This document shows positions 1 to 5,628 of a DNA stretch of 7,224 nt, one piece after another. Within the stretch, counting starts at the first letter, position 1; each line of letters starts with the position of its first letter. The position numbers and the translations under genes were made by a program. The DNA is taken from NCBI GenBank assembly GCA_023434095.1, contig JAEYTJ010000270.1, positions 1 to 7,224 of the forward strand, in the 5' to 3' direction. This DNA comes from Pseudomonadota bacterium. Lineage in GTDB: Bacteria; Pseudomonadota; Alphaproteobacteria; Rhizobiales; Xanthobacteraceae. Under the pieces are notes generated by a model. That model was not told the DNA's origin and did no database searches. It worked only from the letters and a program-made list of their open reading frames with translations.

Positions 1-396
1 CGAACCGGGGCCGGCTGGGAATCGACCGGTCCGCAACCCGGTTATTTCCCGTTCTATCTCTCCGTCATCCTTGGCGGCGCCAGCGTCTACGGCCTGGTCG
101 CCGCGTTCCTGTCGGGCAAGGAAGCGCGGGAGACGTTTGTCACGCAGGCGCAGCTCCGCCGCGTGATGGCGGTATTCGTGCCGACCGTCCTGTTCTGTCT
201 CGCGACGCAATTCCTCGGACTCTATGTCGCCAGTTTCCTGCTGGTCTCGGGCTTCATGCGCCTGGTCGGCAAGATCGCGTGGTGGAAGTCGCTGCTGACA
301 GCTTTCGTGTTCACCGCCGCGATGTTCGTGACCTTCGACATCGCCTTTGACGTCATCATGCCGAAGGGTCCGCTCGAAGCGGCGCTCGGCCGCTAG
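1..396 (+). CDS. tctB: TctB family small membrane subunit of a tripartite tricarboxylate transporter (5' truncated)
   Basis: The reading frame is open from the first base to a TAG at 394-396, giving 131 residues, so the start lies left of the window. TctB is the small, poorly conserved membrane subunit of TTT importers. With TctA and a periplasmic binding protein (TctC) it takes up carboxylates or other solutes driven by an ion gradient. The visible part has a Gly/Pro-rich stretch (GPQPGYFPFYLSVILGG) typical of the TctB first loop and second helix. A hydrophilic linker follows, then hydrophobic segments at about residues 55-80 and 95-120 that look membrane-spanning. Identification rests on this pattern and above all on the tctA gene 10 bases downstream, since TctB proteins diverge widely. 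The substrate cannot be read from it. The usual tctC is probably just upstream but is not visible. Confidence 0.85.
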   Translation, partial: RTGAGWESTGPQPGYFPFYLSVILGGASVYGLVAAFLSGKEARETFVTQAQLRRVMAVFVPTVLFCLATQFLGLYVASFLLVSGFMRLVGKIAWWKSLLTAFVFTAAMFVTFDIAFDVIMPKGPLEAALGR

Positions 397-406
397 GAAG
401 CCCGTC

Positions 407-1915
407 ATGGAAGCATTTGGATTGCTGCTGCACGGCTTCGCCGTTCTCATGACCTGGAAGATCATCGCCCTGATGATCTTCGGGCTGGTGCTCGGGATTT
501 TCGTCGGCGTGCTGCCGGGCCTCGGCGGCCCGAACGGCGTGGCGATCCTGCTGCCGCTGACCTTCACGATGGACCCGACTTCTGCAATCGTGATGCTGTC
601 GTGCATCTACTGGGGCGCGCTGTTCGGCGGCGCCATCACCTCGGTGCTGTTCAACATCCCGGGCGAGCCCTGGTCGGTGGCCACGACCTTCGACGGCCAT
701 CCGATGGCACGGTCGGGACGGGCGGGCGAGGCGCTGACGGCGGCGTTCACCTCGTCCTTCGTCGGCGCCCTGTTCGCGATTATCATGATCACGCTGATCG
801 CCCCGCTGGTCGCACAGTTCGCCTTGCAGTTCGGGCCAGCCGAGAAGTTCGCGGTCTACTTCCTCGCCTTCGCCTCCTTCGTGGGCATGAGCAAGGAAGC
901 ACCGGCCAAGACCATCGTCTCCATGATGATCGGCTTCGCCCTCGCGGCGGTCGGCCTCGACATGGTCACCGGCCAGCTGCGCCTGACCTTCGGCGTCATG
1001 GAGCTGCTCAACGGCTTCGACTTCCTCATCGCGGTCATCGGCCTGTTCGGCATCGGTGAAATCCTGCTCACGATGGAAGAGGGCCTGGAGTTCCGCGGCA
1101 AGGCGGCGAAGATCGACCCGAAGGTGGTGTGGAAGACCTGGAAGACGCTTCCCCGCTACTGGATGACCTCGCTGCGCTCCTGTATCATCGGCTGCTGGAT
1201 GGGCATCACCCCGGGGGGCGCCACCCCGGCCTCCTTCATGGCCTATGGCATCGCCAAGCGCGTGTCGAAGAACGGCAAGAACTTCGGCAATGGCGAGATC
1301 GAGGGCGTCGTCGCTCCCGAGACCGCCGCCCACGCCGCCGGCACCGCCGCCATGCTGCCCATGCTGGCGCTGGGCGTTCCCGGTTCGCCGCCCGCCGCGG
1401 TCCTGCTCGGCGGCCTGCTGATCTGGGGTCTCCAGCCCGGCCCGATGCTCTTCGTCGAGCAGGCCGAATTCGTGTGGGGCCTGATCGCCTCCATGTATCT
1501 CGGCAACATCGTCGGCCTGATCCTCGTGCTGACCACGGTGCCGCTGTTCGCCTCGATCCTGCGGATCCCCTTCTCGATCATCGCTCCGGTGATCCTGGTG
1601 ATCTGCGCCATCGGTGCCTACACGGTGAACAACAACGTGTTCGACGTGATCATGATGATGGTGTTCGGCGTCCTCGGCTACCTGCTGAAGAAGACGAACT
1701 ACCCGCTCGCCCCGCTGGTGCTGGCCATCGTGCTCGGCGACAGCGCGGAGGAAGCCTTCCGCCAGGCCCTGCTGTCTTCGGGCGGCGCCATCTCGGTGTT
1801 CTGGTCGAACGGGCTGGTCTCCACGATCATGGGTCTCGGCCTCATCGCCGGCCTGTGGCCGCTGATCGGCATGGTGTTCAGCAAGCTGCGCGGCTCTTCC
1901 GCCCAGCCGGCCTGA
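407..1915 (+). CDS. tctA: TctA family large membrane subunit of a tripartite tricarboxylate transporter
   Basis: This 502-residue protein is the usual TctA length and is the main transport subunit in the inner membrane. It is hydrophobic throughout, with about 11-12 likely membrane spans. Two related halves carry the family's Gly/Pro signatures. The first half has GVLPGLGGPNGVAILLPLTF near residues 34-53, followed by a Gly-rich SVLFNIPGEP stretch near 79-88. The second has GITPGGATPASF from about 266, then EGVVAPE near 299-305, VPGSPPAA from 324 and QPGPMLF from 343. The frame is open further upstream with an ATG at 347, but that would add a basic 20-residue extension lying inside tctB. The ATG at 407 has an AGGAAG ribosome-binding site (395-400) six bases upstream, built into the tctB stop codon region, so I prefer it. 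The 10-base gap to tctB implies one operon. The transported compound is unknown; tricarboxylate is only the family name. Confidence 0.95.
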   Translation: MEAFGLLLHGFAVLMTWKIIALMIFGLVLGIFVGVLPGLGGPNGVAILLPLTFTMDPTSAIVMLSCIYWGALFGGAITSVLFNIPGEPWSVATTFDGHPMARSGRAGEALTAAFTSSFVGALFAIIMITLIAPLVAQFALQFGPAEKFAVYFLAFASFVGMSKEAPAKTIVSMMIGFALAAVGLDMVTGQLRLTFGVMELLNGFDFLIAVIGLFGIGEILLTMEEGLEFRGKAAKIDPKVVWKTWKTLPRYWMTSLRSCIIGCWMGITPGGATPASFMAYGIAKRVSKNGKNFGNGEIEGVVAPETAAHAAGTAAMLPMLALGVPGSPPAAVLLGGLLIWGLQPGPMLFVEQAEFVWGLIASMYLGNIVGLILVLTTVPLFASILRIPFSIIAPVILVICAIGAYTVNNNVFDVIMMMVFGVLGYLLKKTNYPLAPLVLAIVLGDSAEEAFRQALLSSGGAISVFWSNGLVSTIMGLGLIAGLWPLIGMVFSKLRGSSAQPA

Positions 1916-1930
1916 ACCCGATAAGGAACG

Positions 1931-1962
1931 AGCCCGCCGCGCGTACCCACGCGCGGCGGGTT
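1931..1962 (+). terminator. Hairpin terminator after tctBA
   Basis: A perfect 12-bp stem (1933-1944 with 1949-1960) closes on a four-base ACCC loop 16 bases after the tctA stop. An A-T and a G-T pair could extend it outward. The T-run after it is only TT, so intrinsic termination may be partial or assisted by Rho. The stem is nearly all G/C and very stable. Confidence 0.7.
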
Positions 1963-2173
1963 CAGCCGCGAGAAGGATGACCTTGCGTCACTCGTCTCCG
2001 GCGCCCAGGCGAAGGGCGGGGCCAATCGCTCTTCCGCCGAATCCCTCGCCCCCGCAGAGGGAGATCGGGCCATCAACGGTCGCGGGACACTCCGGCGCCC
2101 GAGCCACGCAGCAGAAGGTGGCCGGCGGACGGAAGCGCGAACCGACGTTTCGGGGGGACGGGAGGCAACGCCA
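1963..2173. other. Intergenic region between the tctA terminator and gntR
   Basis: Together with the terminator and the short leader frame this forms the 335-base gap between tctA and gntR. The frames I read here are short and lack a plausible start with a ribosome-binding site. I could not pick out a confident -35/-10 promoter or an FCD-type operator (a GT-N-AC palindrome), although a promoter for gntR should lie in it. The base composition resembles the coding regions. Confidence 0.4.
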
Positions 2174-2254
2174 ATGAACTATGCCGACAAGGAGCTTCAC
2201 CGCCGACGCCAAGGGCCGATGCCCGGGCGCAGGCCGGAGACGGAAGCCTCATGA
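2174..2254 (+). CDS. Putative 26-residue leader peptide upstream of gntR
   Basis: An ATG at 2174 is preceded by GGGAGG (2160-2165) at an 8-base spacing, the cleanest ribosome-binding site in this part of the window. The frame codes for 26 residues starting MNYADKELHRRRQG, with an Arg/Pro-rich middle and no membrane segment. Its TGA stop (2252-2254) overlaps the ATGATG at the start of gntR in an ATGA arrangement, which is typical of translational coupling. That makes a regulatory leader peptide plausible. I recognise no family, and a frame this short can arise by chance. The frame could also be spurious if transcription starts downstream of 2174. Confidence 0.4.
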   Translation: MNYADKELHRRRQGPMPGRRPETEAS

Positions 2255-2979
2255 TGAGCGTCGAGAGCACCATTCGCCGTGTCAATGGAGGAGCGGCCAA
2301 GCTCTCCGTGGCGCCGCTCGAGGACACGTCCACCTTCAAGAACCGCGCCTATACCGCGCTCAAGGAGGTGATCGTTTCGCTCAACATCTACGACCAGGCC
2401 AGCGAGGTGCGCCTCGATGAGCGCCAGCTGGCCCAGAGCCTCGGGGTCAGCCGGACCCCGGTGCGCGAGGCGATGGCCCAGCTCGAACGCGAGGGCTTCG
2501 TGCATTCCGTGCCCCGGCGCGGCATCTATGTGGTGCGCAAGACGCGCCGCGAGGTGATCGAGATGATCCAGGTATGGGCGGCACTCGAAAGCCTCGCCGC
2601 CCGCCTGATCACCGTTCATGCCAGCGACGAGGAGATCGGCCGACTGCGGCAGATGTTCGCTTCCTTCGACGAGGCCGGCGGCCCGCATGCCAAGCTGGAC
2701 GAGTATTCGGAGGTGAACATCCAGTTTCACCAGACGATCATCGCCATGGGCGGCAACGGCATTCTCGTCAACCTCGCGGAGAACCTGTTCACCCATATGC
2801 GGATGATCCGCCGCAAGACGATCGGCGAGGAGAACCGGGCCGACCGCTCGATCCAGGATCACCTCGCCATCATCCAGGCGCTGGAAGCGCGCGACACCGA
2901 CGCGGCCGAGGTGCTGGTGCGCAACCACGCGCTCGGGCTCGCCGACCACGTCGCGCGCTACGCCGACTATCTCGAATAG
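2251..2979 (+). CDS. GntR family transcriptional regulator with FCD ligand-binding domain
   Basis: This 242-residue DNA-binding regulator belongs to the FadR/FCD subfamily. A winged helix-turn-helix occupies about residues 30-97; its recognition region reads LAQSLGVSRTPVREAM, followed by the wing VPRRGIYVV. The all-helical FCD domain covers about residues 100-230. The usual metal-binding positions can be aligned as N156, H160, H204 and H226. The spacing matches family members, but Asn replaces the more common Asp at the first position. FCD regulators generally sense small carboxylates or sugar acids and repress neighbouring genes. Lying just downstream of tctBA on the same strand, it is probably the regulator of that transporter; this is an inference. 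GGAGACGGAAG (2236-2246) provides a ribosome-binding site, and either of two adjacent ATGs (2251 or 2254) could serve. Confidence 0.93.
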   Translation: MMSVESTIRRVNGGAAKLSVAPLEDTSTFKNRAYTALKEVIVSLNIYDQASEVRLDERQLAQSLGVSRTPVREAMAQLEREGFVHSVPRRGIYVVRKTRREVIEMIQVWAALESLAARLITVHASDEEIGRLRQMFASFDEAGGPHAKLDEYSEVNIQFHQTIIAMGGNGILVNLAENLFTHMRMIRRKTIGEENRADRSIQDHLAIIQALEARDTDAAEVLVRNHALGLADHVARYADYLE

Positions 2980-3015
2980 GGCGGCGCCCTCCGGCGCCCC
3001 CATCCGACACCTCGA

Positions 3016-3049
3016 CCCGGCGGGTTCCTCGACCCCGCCGGGCTTTTTT
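3016..3049 (+). terminator. Rho-independent terminator after gntR
   Basis: A perfect 9-bp G/C stem (3016-3024 with 3034-3042) with a 9-base loop is followed, after one C, by six T residues (3044-3049). This is a textbook intrinsic terminator. A smaller GGCGCC hairpin without a T-run (2983-2998) lies between it and the gntR stop. The remaining 170 bases up to the next gene hold one short perfect inverted repeat (AGGTCC/GGACCT at 3155-3171) and no recognisable gene. Confidence 0.92.
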
Positions 3050-3218
3050 GCGTGGGGCCGCGAGGTGTGGCGCGCCTGCACCGGCGCCGCGGCTTCGGTC
3101 GCGCGCGGCCGACCGGCCGTTGCGCCCCCGCAATGATTGGGCTACCCACGTTTCAGGTCCCCGCCGGACCTCATCCCATCGCCGAGCCGATCGACCCGCC
3201 GCGGAGGAGCCGCCCTTC

Positions 3219-3680
3219 ATGCTGCGCTCGCTGACCGATTTCATCGCCGAGATCGCCGGGGGCGGTCGCGAGACCTCCGCCTTTGCCGAGAACGACTATC
3301 GGCTCGCGGCGGCGGCGCTGCTGGTGCATGTGGTGACGATCGACGGCGTCATCGGCGCCGACGAGATGGACAAGCTCCGCCGCCTGCTCGCCGCCCGTTT
3401 CACCCTCTCCGAGGAGGATTCGGAGAAACTGCTCGAGGCGGCCATCGCCCGCGACGCCGAGGCGGTCGACCTCTACGCCTTCACCAGCGTTCTCAACCGT
3501 GCCATGGACGACGAGGGGCGCCGGCGGGTGGTGGAGATGATGTTCGAGGTCGCCTATGCCGATGGCGGGCTGACCGAGTTCGAGGACAATCTGGTCTGGC
3601 GGGCGGCGGAACTGCTCAATGTCAGTTCCCGCGACCGGGTCGATATCCGCAAGCGCGTGCGCGACGCTTCCGAAGGCTGA
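3219..3680 (+). CDS. TerB-like (tellurite resistance TerB family) protein
   Basis: The product is a 153-residue, mostly alpha-helical, acidic protein without signal peptide or membrane segment, so it is probably cytosolic. It fits the TerB/DjlA-type helical domain. Two similar halves each carry an Asp-Gly motif followed by acidic residues: HVVTIDGVIGADEMDKL near residues 37-53, and EVAYADGGLTEFEDNLV near 110-126. In this family these acidic positions have been linked to divalent metal binding. The start at 3219 is supported by GGAGGAG (3203-3209) nine bases upstream; the longer open frame to the left overlaps gntR and is not used. No other ter genes are visible, so a tellurite function should not be assumed; many stand-alone family members have no known role. 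Confidence 0.85.
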   Translation: MLRSLTDFIAEIAGGGRETSAFAENDYRLAAAALLVHVVTIDGVIGADEMDKLRRLLAARFTLSEEDSEKLLEAAIARDAEAVDLYAFTSVLNRAMDDEGRRRVVEMMFEVAYADGGLTEFEDNLVWRAAELLNVSSRDRVDIRKRVRDASEG

Positions 3681-3693
3681 GCGCCGATCCGCC

Positions 3694-3716
3694 GCCGCGC
3701 GGGGTTGAGGCGCGGC
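3694..3716 (+). terminator. G/C hairpin after the TerB-like gene (weak terminator candidate)
   Basis: A 7-bp perfect stem (GCCGCGC at 3694-3700 with GCGCGGC at 3710-3716) has a 9-base loop and starts 13 bases after the stop codon. No T-run follows, so it is only a possible or Rho-assisted terminator. Inverted repeats of this composition are common in GC-rich DNA. Confidence 0.3.
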
Positions 3717-3840
3717 GCGAATCGTGGCGTCATCCTTGCTTGCGGGGTGAGAGGGGCTTTTCCGGTCGCCGGGTCGGCGGACGGATGAGCCGCCTGGTGA
3801 AGGGCCCAACTCTCCCCGTCCGTCCGTGCCGCACGAGATC

Positions 3841-4596
3841 ATGGCTGTCGCAGAAACTCCGCTTCCCGTTCTCATCGTGCTCCATCAGGAGCACTCCTCC
3901 CCCGGCCGTGTCGGGCGGCTTCTGGCCGAGCGCGGGCACCGGCTCGACATCAGGCGGCCCTGTCTGGGGGAGGACCTGCCGTCGACCCTCGCCGGCCATG
4001 CCGGGGCGGTGGTGTTCGGCGGCCCGCAGAGCGCCAATGATTGCCATGACTATGTGCGTGCCGAGATCGAGTGGATCGGCGTGCCGCTGCGCGAGCGCAA
4101 GCCCTATCTCGGTATCTGCCTCGGCGCGCAGATGCTGGCCCGCCATCTCGGCGCGCGCGTCGCCCCGCACCCGGAGGGCCTGGTCGAGATCGGCTACTAC
4201 CCGATCCGCGCCACGGAGGCCGGAGCGCGGATGCTGGGCGCGCCGGCGCCCGCGGGTCCGGCATGGCCCGACCATGTCTATCATTGGCATCGCGAAGGGT
4301 TCGATCTCGCCGCCGGGGCCGAACTTCTCGCCGAGGGGCCGACCTTTCCCAATCAGGCCTTCCGCTACGGCCCTCGCGCCTTCGGCATCCAGTTTCATCC
4401 CGAGGTGACGCATCACATGATGTGCCGCTGGACGGTGCAGGGCGGCGAGCGGCTGGACCTGCCGGGGGCGCGTCCGCGCCGGGCGCATTTCACCGACCGT
4501 CTGCAGCACGATGCGCGCATCCGGCTCTGGCTGGACGCGTTTCTCGCGCGATGGCTGGGGGAGGAGACGACTTCCTTCGCCCCCGCCGGCGCGTGA
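3841..4596 (+). CDS. Stand-alone class I glutamine amidotransferase-like protein
   Basis: The 251-residue product has the class I (triad) glutamine amidotransferase fold, which hydrolyses glutamine to release ammonia for a partner synthase. The catalytic triad is intact: C93 in the nucleophile elbow GICLGAQ, and H186 and E188 in FGIQFHPE. An oxyanion-type FGGPQS loop is present at about residues 59-64. It resembles the GuaA-like stand-alone amidotransferases rather than a fused synthase, and no ATP-binding synthetase domain follows. The partner and final substrate are unknown. Residues 190-251 form a C-terminal extension that ends with a Trp/Arg-rich helix. A GTG at 3826 would add five residues, but no ribosome-binding site is well placed for it. 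The ATG at 3841 has only a weak GAG upstream, so the start is uncertain. It lies 160 bases after the TerB-like gene. Confidence 0.88.
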   Translation: MAVAETPLPVLIVLHQEHSSPGRVGRLLAERGHRLDIRRPCLGEDLPSTLAGHAGAVVFGGPQSANDCHDYVRAEIEWIGVPLRERKPYLGICLGAQMLARHLGARVAPHPEGLVEIGYYPIRATEAGARMLGAPAPAGPAWPDHVYHWHREGFDLAAGAELLAEGPTFPNQAFRYGPRAFGIQFHPEVTHHMMCRWTVQGGERLDLPGARPRRAHFTDRLQHDARIRLWLDAFLARWLGEETTSFAPAGA

Positions 4597-4646
4597 CATG
4601 CGACGGTCTGCCGGCCCGGAAGGCGAGGACGCGCAGCTTCCCGCAT

Positions 4647-4686
4647 AAAGAAAAGGCTGCACCGTCGCCGGTGCAGCCTTTTCTTT
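4647..4686. terminator. Bidirectional rho-independent terminator between convergent genes
   Basis: The stem is a perfect 18 bp (4647-4664 with 4669-4686) around a TCGC loop. The inner 10 bp are G/C-rich; the outer part is A-rich on the left (AAAGAAAA) and T-rich on the right (TTTTCTTT). Each strand therefore reads as a G/C hairpin followed by a T-rich tail. It lies between the + strand amidotransferase gene (stop 4596) and the - strand mucR (stop 4760), where it would stop both transcripts. Confidence 0.93.
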
Positions 4687-4759
4687 TAGCTCGCTCAGGA
4701 CCCTATCAGCGCGGCGGCGGGTCGCCCGAGCATAGATCTCGGCGTCAGGTCCGTAGGGC

Positions 4760-5224
4760 TCAGGCCACTTTCTTGGCACGGCCGCGGGGCTTGGCCACGG
4801 GGGCCGGAACAGGCTTCTTGCGCTGCTGGCCGAGGCCCATCTTCTTCGCCAGATTGGAACGCGCCTCGGCATAGCTGGGGGCGACCATGGGATAATCGTT
4901 CGGCAGGCCCCACTTGGCGCGGTATTCTTCCGGCGTCATGTTGTACTTCGTGCGCAGATGACGCTTCAGCGACTTGAACTTGAGGCCGTCTTCCAGGCAG
5001 ATGATATATTCCGGCGTCACCGACTTCTTCACCGGCACCGCGGGCTTCAGAACCTCTTCGACGACGGCCGGAGCGGGAGCGGAGAGACGAAGCAGGGCGC
5101 CGTGAACCTTGGCGATCAGGTCGGGAAGTTCGGCGGCGGGCACTGAATTGTTGCCGACGAAAGCCGCAACAACATCCGCGGTGAGGCCAAGATAGTCGGC
5201 CGACACGCTTTCCTGCTCAGACAT
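4760..5224 (-). CDS. mucR: MucR/Ros family transcriptional regulator
   Basis: This 154-residue alphaproteobacterial regulator belongs to the Ros/MucR zinc-finger family, which acts like H-NS on AT-rich promoters. The N-terminal part (residues 10-47, LTADVVAAFVGNNSV and onward) matches the family's oligomerisation region. The DNA-binding domain spans about residues 70-132, with CLEDGLKFKSLKRHL (76-90), the signature MTPEEYRAKWGLP (96-108) and YPMVAPSYAEARSNLAKKMGLG (111-132). Only C76 and H89 of the usual four zinc ligands are kept: D79 replaces the second Cys, and K93-Y94 occupy the second His position. The tail (133-154) is rich in Lys, Arg and Pro and includes KPRGRAKK, resembling an AT-hook core. 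GGAGA (5231-5235) lies six bases upstream of the ATG. In relatives this family controls motility, exopolysaccharide, the cell cycle and virulence; the targets here are unknown. Confidence 0.95.
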   Translation of the reverse strand: MSEQESVSADYLGLTADVVAAFVGNNSVPAAELPDLIAKVHGALLRLSAPAPAVVEEVLKPAVPVKKSVTPEYIICLEDGLKFKSLKRHLRTKYNMTPEEYRAKWGLPNDYPMVAPSYAEARSNLAKKMGLGQQRKKPVPAPVAKPRGRAKKVA

Positions 5225-5250
5225 CTATTTTCTCCATTGAGACCGAGATC

Positions 5251-5278
5251 GATTTAACATCAAACGCCGAAACGTCAA
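5251..5278 (-). promoter_or_regulatory. Candidate sigma-70-type promoter of mucR
   Basis: Read on the - strand, TTGACG (5278-5273) and TAAATC (5256-5251) are separated by 16 bases. They sit 27 bases before the mucR ATG, leaving a short leader. The -35 matches the consensus at five of six positions; the -10 is weaker. The surrounding bases are unusually A/T-rich, as expected of an autoregulated MucR promoter. Confidence 0.55.
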
Positions 5279-5384
5279 TAAGCAATGACAAGCAAAGCGG
5301 CGACGTTATGGCAGATTTCTCGTCAGCAACAAAAAATTACCAGATGCGGAATATCGATATGTAGGCTTGAGGTAGAGGGGCCGC
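5279..5384. promoter_or_regulatory. AT-rich region upstream of mucR
   Basis: Counted by hand, only 43 of the 100 bases at 5241-5340 are G or C, against roughly two thirds in the rest of the window. The region holds an A-run (AAAAAATTA, 5331-5339) and the perfect 10-base palindrome ATATCGATAT (5351-5360). On the - strand it also contains TTGCTTGTCATTGCTTATTG just upstream of the mucR -35. MucR proteins bind AT-rich DNA and often repress their own gene, so autoregulatory sites are likely here, although no single box can be assigned. Confidence 0.4.
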
Positions 5385-5598
5385 ATGTTGCGGGATCCCC
5401 CGGACAAGTCGAATGAAGTGCTGCGGCTGATGAGGTTTCCAGCGCATCCCGAGGGTGACGGCCCGCGAGGCGGAAGGGGTGCTCCTGTACTGCCGCAGCG
5501 TCATGGAACGGCGGCGGGAACGGCTCGACGACAGCAAGAATAGCCGTTGCAATACACACAAATTCTTGATGACGGCCCTCGCAAAGTACAATCCGTGA
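5385..5598 (+). pseudogene. Possible frameshifted small gene of unknown function
   Basis: An ATG at 5385 follows AGAGGGG with a 4-base gap. It opens a 52-codon frame (stop 5541-5543) whose first 19 residues look protein-like (MLRDPPDKSNEVLRLMRFP), but whose remainder is low-complexity Gly/Arg/Pro. In the next frame, open from after two stops near 5434 to TGA at 5596-5598, the sequence continues plausibly from a GTG at 5455: VTAREAEGVLLYCRSVMERR, then an Arg/Asp-rich helix ending HKFLMTALAKYNP. Joining the two frames near 5430-5455 would give a helical protein of about 70 residues. I recognise no family. It may be a decayed gene, a short intact gene from the GTG, or chance. The rest of the gap between mucR and tenA shows no other gene. 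Confidence 0.25.
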
Positions 5599-5628
5599 GC
5601 GGTGCCGCACATCCGCAGGTTTATCGAA

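Noticed and set aside
347..406. Upstream ATG at 347 as the tctA start
   Set aside because: It would add a basic Ser/Arg-rich stretch inside tctB; the ATG at 407 has a proper ribosome-binding site and gives the normal family length.
356..1333. A 325-codon open frame on the - strand opposite tctA
   Set aside because: It is the antisense shadow of a GC-rich gene: the product is His/Asp/Arg/Gln-rich low complexity without any domain, while the + strand frame is a clear TctA.
1996..2999. CTCCGGCGCCC occurring three times around gntR (1996-2006, 2090-2100, 2989-2999)
   Set aside because: The word is G/C-rich with an inner palindrome; three copies are credible by chance in this composition and the spacing has no pattern.
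3052..4408. Long Arg/Pro-rich + strand frames overlapping the TerB-like and amidotransferase genes
   Set aside because: These are out-of-frame translations of GC-rich coding DNA; composition is extreme and no motif is present.
4647..4686. The 18-bp inverted repeat as the end of a mobile element
   Set aside because: Its arms are only four bases apart, no transposase is nearby, and the T-rich flanks and convergent gene ends fit a terminator.
5323..5612. Two overlapping - strand frames of 91-95 codons between mucR and tenA
   Set aside because: They have no ribosome-binding site of note or recognisable domain, and they run through the AT-rich control region of mucR.
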